Of a stretch of DNA of 64,000 nt, positions 55,390-64,000 are shown piece after piece. Numbering within the stretch: the first letter of the stretch is position 1; every line of letters begins with the position of its first letter. This DNA is from Spinacia oleracea (taxonomy: Eukaryota > Streptophyta > Magnoliopsida > Caryophyllales > Amaranthaceae): NCBI RefSeq assembly GCF_020520425.1, contig NC_079487.1:44647219-44711218 (forward strand). The letters are read 5' to 3'. The notes under the pieces were generated by a model. That model saw only the letters and a program-made list of their open reading frames with translations, was not told where the DNA came from and ran no database searches. The position numbers and the translations under genes are program-made.

Positions 55390-56064
55390 CCCTGCATGGT
55401 AGCGAGTTCCAGCTTACCTTGATTGATTTTTGTATGGATTATCTTTGCATGGATTTTGTCTGGTTTGGAATTTTCGGATCTTGTATGGCTGAATATTGGT
55501 TTTTGTACGGTTGAAAATTGAATTTTGTATGCGTTGTGTGTGCTTTTGAAATTTGTAGCTATATGCATGCATGAAAAATTTTGCAAAAATTTGCACATTG
55601 TTTTTGGAGGTACATACCCACTATAAGCCCCCACTTTGATTGAGGTTTTTTGGTTAGGAAAAGCGCAAGTCAAAGTATATTCAACTTTTGTTGATGCATA
55701 TGCAGACTCGACTTTGGACGCCGATCTAGGACTAGAATGCTTGAATTTTGAACAGATTGACCCGAAATCGGCCCGAGGCACTGACTTGGACTGCTTGAAA
55801 TTGCGCGGCTTGCGACTTTGTAAACTTGAATGATTGAGGCTGTACTCTGCTGTCCGAAGCACTAAAGAGTGCGTACTTGGAATCATAAAGGGGATGGTGG
55901 ACTCGTCCTCGTTGCAGGCCCCTTGCGCTTGGCGCAGGCCTCGGCGCCTGGCGCCGGTGTACTGTCATGAGGGCCGATTTTTGCATAAATAGGGAGCTTT
56001 CCGGATTATACTTTGCATCAATCCTTCCCTGCTTTCCTTTGCATACTGCTTCCTCACGAAAAAA
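55390..56064 (+). other. Interval between G2 PMD and DUF7745-like genes
   Basis: Noncoding, homologous up to about 55800 with 27113-27572. It contains CTTGGCGCAGGCCTCGGCGCC (55927) and a TATA-like CATAAATA (55984-55991) about 75 bases before the next start codon. Confidence 0.65.
55984..55991 (+). promoter_or_regulatory. TATA-like box of DUF7745-like gene
   Basis: TTTTTGCATAAATAGGGAGC, about 75 bases upstream of the ATG at 56065. Spacing and sequence suit a core promoter; no second copy exists in the window for comparison. Confidence 0.5.
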
Positions 56065-57011
56065 ATGGCCATGTCTTTTGAAAATGCCTTGACCTCTTGG
56101 CTCGGTTCGCTAGGCAAATTAGAGAAAAGAGAGCTCGATGGCATGCATCTTGGGGTGCTCGCCTCCTTCCGGTTTGTAAAGCTTGATGTGCACTTCATTC
56201 TTGCTGCTTTGGAGGCTTGAGATCCGAATCATCATTTCTTCCGCTTTGGAAATAATGAGGTATGTCCCCTCCCTGAAGAGTTCAGTGCCATATTGGGGTG
56301 GCCCATTATACCGGAGCCATGCATTCCTAGTGTTGCAGAACACTTTTTCTTGGGTTTTGAAAGATATTTGGGCTTGAAGCCCCCACTTTTGAGTGCTGTT
56401 GTATATGGTAGAGGGGTGGATTTGTCCCTCCTTGTCACCTATTTTGCTGGGCTTGATGTCCCGAAGGCTTTCCGCTTGAGGGCCTTGAGTTTTTGTATCT
56501 TTGCTCACTTCCTCTTTTCGAAACAGGGGTTTGGTAATGGTGATGCCTCCCTAATAGAGATTGTAGAGCAATTTGCTAGTAGCCAGGATCCAATGCCGCT
56601 CGTGATTGGCGAAACATTGATGGGCCTTGATATGTTGAAGTCGGACCCCTCTTCTTTGCCGTCGGGAAGCCCGGTATTACTCCAAGTAAGGATCTGGAGC
56701 TTTCTTGTATATTGTATCTTGAAGGTTGGATTTTGAATTTGCTCATTTTTTGTATACTCCCCAAGGTCTGGCTTATGGAGAGGCTCATGCTGGTGGCACC
56801 ACCGGAGAACAAGGAAAGCTATAATAGAAAAGGGTTCACTGTGCGGCCCATGGTGTATGGCCGGCTTTCATTGGATGAGTGGCGATGCGCACTCTCCCGG
56901 GTTGAATCTTGTATAAGGTGGGTAGTTCCTTGGTGGGGAATTGCTGCTATGAGACATGCCCCAGGTTCTACTGCTTTGAGGGTGCCAAGCTTCACAATGT
57001 TGGTCTTCTAG
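56065..57011 (+). pseudogene. Antisense DUF7745-like gene
   Basis: Exon 1 (56065-56685) starts MAMSFENALTSWLGSLGKLE and is in frame apart from one TGA at 56218. It contains NNEVCPLPEEFSAILGWPI, FERYLGLKPPLL, DVPKAFRLRALSFCIFAHFL and DPMPLVIGETLMGLDMLKSD. An intron GTAAGG...CCCCAAG (56686-56765) leads to VWLMERLMLVAPPENK, LSLDEWRCALSRVES and VVPWWGIAAM, ending at TAG (57009). Related but broken text (QYGLKQEIPD) continues to about 57300. The pattern fits the DUF7745 family, common in plant genomes next to gypsy pol genes; its function is unknown. The family call is from memory of the motif layout. Confidence 0.7.
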
Positions 57012-57871
57012 TCGCCTACTCGAGTGATGAGACAATATGGCTTGAAACAGGAAATCCCGGACTGTGCTGAATAGAACCCGAAACCTGTTGCGCTGAATGC
57101 AAATCGACTTGAAGTGTGAAGGCGGTATTGGGTCGCCAAACCATTCTTGAGTGTTCAATACCCGCCTAAGCCTGATACTCTGCCTGCGGGGTACATTGTA
57201 TGGATGAACGGCCCAAGTCAGAGGGACACTTCTCTCTCCTGACCAGCTAGAGTCTGAGGGTCTAGAGTTGGACGCCCTACATCAACTGATTACGAGGAAT
57301 GTGATGGGAGTGTGGTCGTCCGGTGCTTGACCGTTTTGAGTCCAAAGGAGGTTCGTCATCCTCCCGTCTTGGAAGACTAGCAAGTTCCTTCTCCCGCCTC
57401 TTGGGCAAAGGGAAGATTGATGAATGATTGCGGGAGGAGCTAGGGGATAGTACTCAAGGTGCCAAGACTCAAGAGCATAGTCGCCTGACCGTAGATCTTT
57501 GTAGGCTAATTGTGTTTGAAGTTGTACTAGAAGGAATGGTGTTTAAAAATGTGTTTAGAAAATGTGTTTAGGAAGTGTGTTTAGTGGAAGTGAAACGGCT
57601 TTGAACTTTGCTTCACTTGATTCCAACCTTGTTTTTGAATTAGCTTTGAAGGCCTTAGAGCCAAATAAATAGTTATTGTGGTAAATTCCGCTTGAACATG
57701 CTTTGCTCTGAATTGGCACATTTGGAATAAAGACAACAACAATTGAGTTTTGATTTTTAGGATGCCCTTAATTGAGGAAAATTTGAATTTTTTTGTATTA
57801 AATTGGCCGGGGCTCGGAATGAGATTGTCTACTTGTCCCGTTATGGAATCAGGCGTAACGTAGTTCTAACC
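57012..57871. other. Interval between DUF7745-like gene and G2 pol
   Basis: 57012-57300 has decayed DUF7745-like coding text. 57300-57871 has no gene. This is where the antisense gene and pol converge; no terminator-like element is evident. Confidence 0.55.
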
Positions 57872-59275
57872 TTACAGAACTTTTTTGAATTGGATTTTGA
57901 ATTTGAACAAAAAACTTAGACATAGAACTTCTTGAGTTGATCGAGGTTTGTCAGAGATCGGAATTCTGTTCCATCGACATCTGTTAATTCGACTGCTCCC
58001 CCGGAGAGGATTTTCTTGACAGTGTATGGTCCTGCCCAGTTGGCTTTGAATTTTCCCCTTGGGTCCATGACGCTTTTGCGAAGGGCTTTCATGATAAGCT
58101 CGTCTTCCATGATGTTTGGGGTTCTGACCCTCTTGTTGAAATGTCTGGCCACCACGTTGATAGACTTGTACGTGGTGAGCGGCTTGAAGCCGATGCTCAT
58201 CAAGCATGATTAGCTCATCATACCTTGCTTGTAGCCATGCAGCTTCTGGGATTTTGCTTTCGAGGACTATTGTTAGAGAAGGTATCTCCAGCTCGATAGG
58301 TTGTACTGCTTCCATTCCATAGACCAATGAAAATGGGGTTGCACCAGTTGAAGTACGGATTGAAGTTCAATACCCCCACAATGCGAAGTGCAGCTTCTGG
58401 GGCCAGTCTTTGTAATTGTTGTCATTTTCATGATGATGGTTTTGACATTCTTGTTGGCTGCTTCGACTGCCCCATTAGTTTGCGGGCGATAAGGCGAAGA
58501 ATGATGATGTTGGATTTTGTACTCGGTGAATAGATCTTCACACTCTCCTTGAAAATGGGTTCCCTGGTCACCATTGAACTCGCGAGGAACTCCATATCTG
58601 CATATGATGTTATCTTGTATGCTGGGCCACTTGCTTGGAACCCAACACTTTGAATGATCTGGCTTCGACCCATTTAGTGAAATAGTCGATGGCAACCAGT
58701 ATGAACTCATGACCCCCGGTGCCTGTTGGAGTGATTTTTCCAATGACGTCGATACTCCAAGCTGAGAATGGCCATGGCGATGATTAAGAATATAGCAATG
58801 ATAGGGGAATGTGCTTTAGATTCGCACACTTTTGGCAGGTAGGACATTTCTTGACAAAGAAGTAGCAATCCCGTTCTAGGGTAGTCCAGTAATATCGAGC
58901 CCTGATGATCTTGAGGGCCAACATCTTCCCATTTATGTGGGTGCCACAGACTCCGGCATGTACGGCGTCCATGACTCTTTGAGCTTCGTGCTTGTCAACA
59001 CATAGAAGATTGGGGCCGTTAGGGGACCTCTTGTACAGAATGCCGCCTTCTATGACGAAATTGGCTGATTGTAGTCGTAAAGCCCTCTGACTCTTGCTTG
59101 AGAAGTGTGGGGGATACTCAGAATGTTGTAAATACCTTTGAATGTCTGTAAACCAGGGCTCGTCTCTGTCTGGCTCGATGTCGTAAATAGCATGGACATA
59201 TGCTTCTTCTTGACGCGTTTCAATTGTAAGTGGCATTTCAGCCGTGCCATTTGAAATGTTGATCATCGAGGCCAT
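57872..59275 (-). pseudogene. G2 pol: integrase
   Basis: 59275-58784 has the H2C2 zinc domain (HAGVCGTHINGKMLAL, CPTCQKC). 58743-58273 has the core with RYGVPREFNGDQGTHFQ and PQTNGAVEAANKNV, holding the second Asp and the Glu. The first Asp region near 58687 lies in another frame. 58327-57872 and 58203-57916 overlap by a frame change and give the C-terminal domain with WAGPYTVKKILSGGAVELTD. At least two frame changes; not functional as it stands. Confidence 0.85.
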
Positions 59276-59296
59276 CTTTGCTAGTGCATCGGCGAA

Positions 59297-60170
59297 TTAA
59301 TTCTCCTCTCTCGGGAGGTATGTATAGTGAAGCTCTTCTACTTGCTCAGACAGCTTCTTAAGATAGGATTGGTATGGGGCCAAGCTTTCACTTCTTACTT
59401 TCCATTTGCCGGAAATTTGATTGATGATCAGGGAGGAATCCTCGTACACTCGAAGTTTCTGGACACCCAATGCTAAGGCGGCTTCCAGGCCCATAATGCA
59501 TGCTTCATATTCCGCCGCATTGTTTGTGACGTTGAATTGCAGTTTTGCTGATATAGGAATGTGGGTGCCGTCCGGGCCGGGGCTACTAGAATTACTCCAA
59601 CACCACATCCGTTCTGATTTGAAGCACCGTCAAAATGCATCGACCAACTATCATCACTTATCATTAAGATTTGTTCGTCTGGTAAGGCGTAATCCTCCTC
59701 TTCTGCTTCGATAGGACAGTCGGCTAGGAAGTTTGAGACTGCTGAACCCTTGATGGATTTTTGAGGAATGTATTTGAGATCGAATTTTGCTAGCATGACC
59801 AACCATCTGGACAACCGTCCGTTGAGAGCTGGTTTTTCAAATAGATACTTGAGAGGATCCGCTTTGCTGATTACATACACTGTATAGGAGAGCATGGAGT
59901 GCCGTAGTTTCTTTGTGGCCCAAACCAAGACGATGCTGAGTTTCTCGAGCTGAGTGTATCTGGTCTCGTACTCGATCAACTTTTTGCTTATGTAATATAC
60001 GGCGTTCTCCTTGCCTTCAATTTCTTTGCCGAGCATTCCCCAACTTCTGAATCTGTTGTTGTAAGGTAGAGCCTGAGGGGAAACCCTGGCATGGCTGGTT
60101 TTAGCACTGGTGGGTTGGAAAGGTAGCTTTTGATAGTGTCAAACGCATGCTGACAGTCTTCATCCCACAC
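59297..60170 (-). pseudogene. G2 pol: RNase H region
   Basis: 60170-59988 opens with WDEDCQHAFDTIKSYL. After a frame change, 60036-59473 has VYYISKKLIEYE, WATKKLRHSML and the second RNase H module starting WSMHFDGASNQNGCGV, which keeps the first catalytic Asp that G1 lacks. 59608-59297 finishes the domain with NAAEYEACIMGLEAALALGV. Dual RNase H modules are typical of Tat-clade elements. Confidence 0.82.
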
Positions 60171-60194
60171 CTTGGGCTCGCTCTTTCGGAGCTT

Positions 60195-61316
60195 TCAAAA
60201 TACCGGTTCACAGATCATAGTGAGCTTTGAAATGAACCTACTGATGTATTGTAGTCTGCCCAGGAAACCCCGAATCTCTTTCTCATTTGCCTGCGGCTTT
60301 ATGCCTAGGATGGCCTTGATTTTTGAAGGATTAGCCTCGGGGCATCGAGAGTTGATGACATATCCGAGCAACTTGCCTAACATTACCCTGAATGCACATT
60401 TTTGAGGATTGAGCCTCATGTTGTATTGCCCGAGCCTATTTAAGAACTTTCGAAGTACTAAGGTATGCTCATGTCGCTCTTTGGACTTGACAATCATGTC
60501 GTCAACGTATACCTCAATTTCCCTGTGAATCATATCGCTCATGAAGGTTGTGGCTGTTCTTTGATACGTAGCCCCCGCGTTCTTCAGTCTGAACGACATA
60601 ACTGTATAGCAATATGTACCCCACTGAGTGATGAAGGTTGTCTTCTCCATGTCCTCCTCTGCCATGGGAATCTTATTGTAGCCTGCATACCCGTCCATAA
60701 AAGAGAGTAAGGCATGATTTGCGATGTTGTCGACCAAGATGTCGATGTGAGGCAATGGAAAACCGTCTTTAGGGCTGGCCCTGTTAATATCTCTGTAGTC
60801 CACACACATTCGTACTTTGCCGTCTTTAATTGGGACTGGGACGACATTTGCAATCCATTTTGGATACTTGGATTCTCGAATAAACCCGGCCTCTAGCTGC
60901 TTAGAGACCTCTTCTTGAATTTTGAGGGAAACGTTGAGTTTCATGCGACGGGGTTTCTGCTTGATGGGTTTTGAACCTGCAATGAGGGGAATTGTATGTT
61001 GACCGATGCTTGGATCAACCCCTGGCATATCATGATAGGACCATGCGAAGACGTCTATGTACTCTGAAAATAGCTTGATAAGATCATCCCGCTCTGCTTG
61101 AGATGGAGTTAGACCAATCTGAACTACTTTTGAATCACTACTGTTAACTTTTTCTGTTTCCTCAATTATGGGCGTCCTGTTTTCATGATTTTCAATAGCG
61201 TTTAGTATTTCAAGGTCAGTTTCTTGTGAAGCAAAGTTGTTTGGATTAGAAGTGTGTTTTGAATTTGGACTCGAAGAGTAGGAGGAAATTGAAGTGTTAT
61301 TGAAATTGGCAATCAT
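60195..61316 (-). pseudogene. G2 pol: reverse transcriptase
   Basis: An open stretch of 373 codons contains RMCVDYRDINRASPKDGFPL, SFMDGYAGYNKIPM, LKNAGATYQR and the active site YVDDMIVKSKERHEH, then LGYVINS and RGFLGRLQYISRFISKL. It ends at a stop after CEPVF. Upstream is an acidic, Asn/Ser-rich linker. The RT domain itself is complete; surrounding stops make the polyprotein a pseudogene. Confidence 0.88.
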
Positions 61317-61448
61317 TACATCGACAGTTTTGACTTGAAGCTTGGCCTTTAGAGGCTCTTGATTGATGCAAGACTCTAGCCCTTAGACTCTTACACTCAT
61401 TACTAGACTCGAAAATTAAAAGACAAACTCTGGACTTGAACAAAGACA

Positions 61449-62627
61449 CTAATTGTAAAGATAGTTCTCGGGGTATTCCCAAACGTCCACGCCATCGGCA
61501 TCATCATCATAGGCGGGGCTACATCCACAGATCTGTAGGAGTTGACGCCAGACTTGGTCCCACGTGCTGTAGGGAAATGCCGCGAAGCAGCCTTTGCATG
61601 AGGTATTGAGCCTTAGGAGGAACATTCTCACCATTTTGCCTTCAGGCAGCTCAGGCTTGATTGTACGAGCAGAGATCCTCCACTTGTGGTAGTACCCTTG
61701 GATGCATTCATCTTTTTCTTGGCGCAAGGCCGGCTTTTGCTTGATAGAAGTGTCATGGAAGCTTGAACCTTTGAGGGTGAGACAGGCAGGGCCGTCCAAT
61801 AGCTCCTCGAACCAAGGCTCTCCAAATAGTAGATCGAAGTCGGCAGGCACATGGATGACTAGAAATTCAGCACTGTTGTAGTAGGTGTCGAAGGAAAAGA
61901 CCAAATCGAGGACCCCCAGGATTTTGTATGTAACTCCCTGGAGCTTGACGGTCTGCTAGGTAGTTAGCATGAGATCATAATCGGAGAATCCCAAAGCCTT
62001 CAGGGTGGCAAGGGGACAAATGTTTTCTTGAATGTCGGTGGTTACCCTAGGTTCGGGGATCACCAAGTTTTGAACATTTGGAATAAGATGGCGGAAACTT
62101 GGTACCATTAGCTCATAACCTGGCTTGTATATTGTAGAGATTAGGTTGCATGGAAAATCTTCTCCTTCGTCTTCACAATCATAGGAGATAGCTTGCACCG
62201 AGGGAGTTTGCTTGGCTCCTGGAGGTAGGGGAAAGGTCTTGTTGTCGACCATGTTCTGGATCAAATGCTTAAGCTTGTAGCAGTCTTCAATGTCATGGCC
62301 CTTCCCCTGATGGTGTTTGCAATGTGTTGCAGGATCCCAGCTCTTGGATCTCTGGTCGATTGGAGGATCGGGTGTAAGACCAATTGGGGTGATGACTTGC
62401 TTTTCGACCAGTCGATCAAATGCTTCACTGTAGGACATTCCGAGGTTAGTAAAGACCCTTTGTGGCTTGCCGTGAAAGTTGCGCTGATTGGTGTTATTCT
62501 TGAAATTGTTCGGCTTTGGACCTTGAGGAGCTTCTAGGGCGTTGACCTCGTGGACCTTGTGTGTTGCTTCAGCTTTCTTACCCTTCCACTTTTCAGCTTG
62601 TGGAACCGGGGCTATTGAGGGTTTCTA
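61449..62627 (-). pseudogene. G2 gag C-terminus and protease-like region
   Basis: From about 62627 to 61956 the frame reads a basic linker (KPNNFKNNTNQRNFHGKPQR), then MSYSEAFDRLVEKQVITP and a zinc-binding motif CKHHQGKGHDIEDCYKLKHL. TAG follows at 61954-61956, and the same frame goes on to 61449 with FDLLFGEPWFEELLDG, the place of the conserved LLLGRPW of Tat proteases. The usual DNGS catalytic motif is not visible; ENICPLATLKALGF stands where NVCPLRTAENLGF follows it in G1. The left (N-terminal) gag is cut by Copia-C. Confidence 0.72.
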
Positions 62628-62647
62628 TCAGGTCATCCTCGATATCG

Positions 62648-63647
62648 TGTTGGGGAATACAGTTAAACATAATAACATGTCCGGAAACAATCCCCGAAGC
62701 CAGGAAACATGTATAAAGCACAGATTAAGCAAACTTACATTCGAAGAATGTTTTCCACAATAATCTGTCAACGAACACGAATAAAGAACTCCACTTATCG
62801 TTCCTCTACTTGGTCCACCGACACGTTCAGATCCGTCTTGATTATCGTAGCTTAGACAATCGATCAAGATACTTTGCTTTTGGGATGAACACACCTTGGA
62901 GGCACAGAGAGAATTAGGGTTCTCTGTTTTCTCCTAGGGTTGTGTGTATTGTGTTGTGATTAGTTGGAAAGAGTTTAGAAGGTTATTTACATAACCTTAC
63001 TAACCGACCAAGCCTTGAGGCAAGGCCGGCTAGCAAGCCTCGCGCACCATCACACGGACACGCACAGCAAGCTGGGCCGTGGGCCGCGCTGCTGCTGCTG
63101 TGTCGTGGTCTCGGCCCGCACGCGCACAGCTCCTCGGCCATGGGCCTCGCTGCTGCGTTGTGTTGCTTTCTTGCCTAGCGCGCGCGCCCATGGGCCTTGA
63201 GTGCTTCGTGCACTCGGCTCGTGGGCCGCTCCTCGTATTCGCGTTTTAATATATTTCCGATATATTATTTATCGTTTCGTATACGACGAATTACCGTCGT
63301 ACGATACGATTTATTCGTCTCTCCTAGATTACGAATATTCGCGATACGATATACGATTCCGATGCAAAGTCGTATTGTATAATACGTTTCCTACTTAATT
63401 CCCGAAACGCTATTAAATGAATTTCCGATTCATTTAATTCGGTGATCTGTTACGTGTCATTGGTGTGACCTTGTAGGTTCAGTCAAGAGTAAGTTGTGAG
63501 TTCAATATCCATTAGAACTCACTGATCGGAAGCATTGCTCCAGCTAGCTGTTCTGATCACTTGATCTCACTGAATTAATTGTTCGCAATTAATCTGAACC
63601 TTGGTATTAGACTTAATGCACCTTGGGTGAAGGACATATTTCCTTCA
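62648..63647 (-). repeat. Copia-C 3' LTR (1000 bp)
   Basis: On the - strand TGAAGGAAATATGTCC...TTCCCCAACA, with one change from the CCCCTACA end of Copia-A. GC-rich block at 63000-63230; the CACTA target site is uninterrupted near 63270. Confidence 0.9.
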
Positions 63648-64000
63648 ATCTCCCACTTGTCATTCAGACAAGTGTGCATCCACATTCCTTTGTCACTTAG
63701 TGTTACTTATTGAACATAAGGTAAGATCCAATCCATCCTTATTAGGTCCAGAAGTGTTTCTCGGATTACAGAGTTCAACTGTCAAACTTTTGCAGAAGGT
63801 TAAGCCTAACCATTCTGAGCACGGCCATGCATTTTACAGTATCTAACTCTTCGAGAGGCCTTGTTACACAACAACACCATATCCTATCAAAGATAGGAGG
63901 ACAACCTATTCTTGTAATCTATGAACACTCACTTTGATTCATAGTACGCCCAATAACTGCTTTTATAGCCTCCTTTTACAATGCGACGTTTAGCTAGTAT
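63648..64000 (-). other. Copia-C 3' UTR with polypurine tract
   Basis: GACAAGTGGGAGAT (- strand) touches the LTR. The rest matches 35321-35675 closely. No gene. Confidence 0.85.

Larger units (their letters stand above)
50421..62647 (-). mobile_element. Gypsy G2: Tat-like element with antisense PMD and DUF7745-like genes
   Basis: Read on the - strand: gag and zinc knuckle (62627-61956), protease-like region (61904-61449), RT (61316-60195), RNase H (60170-59297), integrase (59275-57872), then two genes in the opposite orientation (DUF7745-like 56065-57011 and PMD 53228-55389), then the 3' LTR (52479-50421). Its 5' LTR, PBS and N-terminal gag are missing because Copia-C begins at 62648. Extra genes between pol and the 3' LTR, sometimes antisense, are known in Tat-clade elements. 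Confidence 0.82.
62648..64000 (-). mobile_element. Copia-C: 3' end of a Ty1/copia element
   Basis: The 3' LTR and the start of the 3' UTR are present; the rest lies right of the window. It belongs to the Copia-A/B family and sits in the gag of G2; the five flanking bases on the left are TATCG. Confidence 0.88.

Overview
This is plant nuclear DNA made almost entirely of nested and broken transposable elements. I see no complete host gene, rRNA, tRNA, CRISPR array, or bacterial or organellar gene. The evidence is Ty1/copia and Ty3/gypsy LTR retrotransposons (Athila-like and Tat-like), a CACTA transposon, spliceosomal introns, plant mobile domain (PMD) genes, and fragments of an ERD6-like sugar transporter and a cinnamoyl-CoA-reductase-like gene. 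It looks like a repeat-rich region of a large eudicot genome; I cannot name the family or species.

Layout. 1-8359: Copia-1 (+), 5' LTR off-window, with an uninterrupted 1321-residue gag-pol (2144-6109) and a 3' LTR. 8360-15022: Copia-A (-), an old relic with 5' LTR, PBS, long leader and decayed gag-pol. 15023-15426: unassigned spacer. 15427 to about 19950: Copia-2 (+), with 5' LTR, PBS, leader and a scrap of gag. About 19950-24552: an Athila-like gypsy element (+) with stops and frameshifts. 24553-24849: a copia LTR fragment. 24850-27572 and 43959-50420: the two halves of Tat-like gypsy element G1, whose pol lies on the - strand and whose antisense PMD gene lies on the + strand. They are separated by Copia-B (27573-43958, -). 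The 3' LTR of Copia-B carries a 6.7-kb CACTA transposon (28242-34945). 50421-52479: one 2.06-kb gypsy LTR that borders both G1 and the next element, G2 (52480-62647). G2 has - strand gag-pol and two + strand genes (PMD and DUF7745-like), each with its own TATA-like box and introns. 62648-64000: 3' LTR and 3' UTR of a further copia element, Copia-C (-).

The most interesting element is the CACTA transposon. It has clear ends (CACTAGTAG..., 3-bp TCG duplication, subterminal TTGCAGCGTAC repeats) but no recognisable transposase. It carries eleven exons of an ERD6-like monosaccharide transporter and two exons of a CCR/DFR-type reductase, all in one orientation with introns and splice sites kept. 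That is DNA-level capture of two host genes. Second is the gypsy antisense module of PMD and DUF7745 genes, present in two tandemly arranged elements that share one LTR and have lost different exons. Other notable points are a 0.9-kb foldback minisatellite with 21-bp period in the Copia-B leader, exchange of gag between copia elements with similar pol, and a paired leader motif conserved in four copia copies.

Order of events inferred from nesting: gypsy G1/G2 formed first. Copia-B entered G1, then the CACTA transposon entered the Copia-B LTR. A deletion with 4-bp microhomology fused the Copia-B 5' LTR to the G1 RNase H region. Copia-C entered the G2 gag. Copia-1 entered the Copia-A pol, and it is the best-preserved element.
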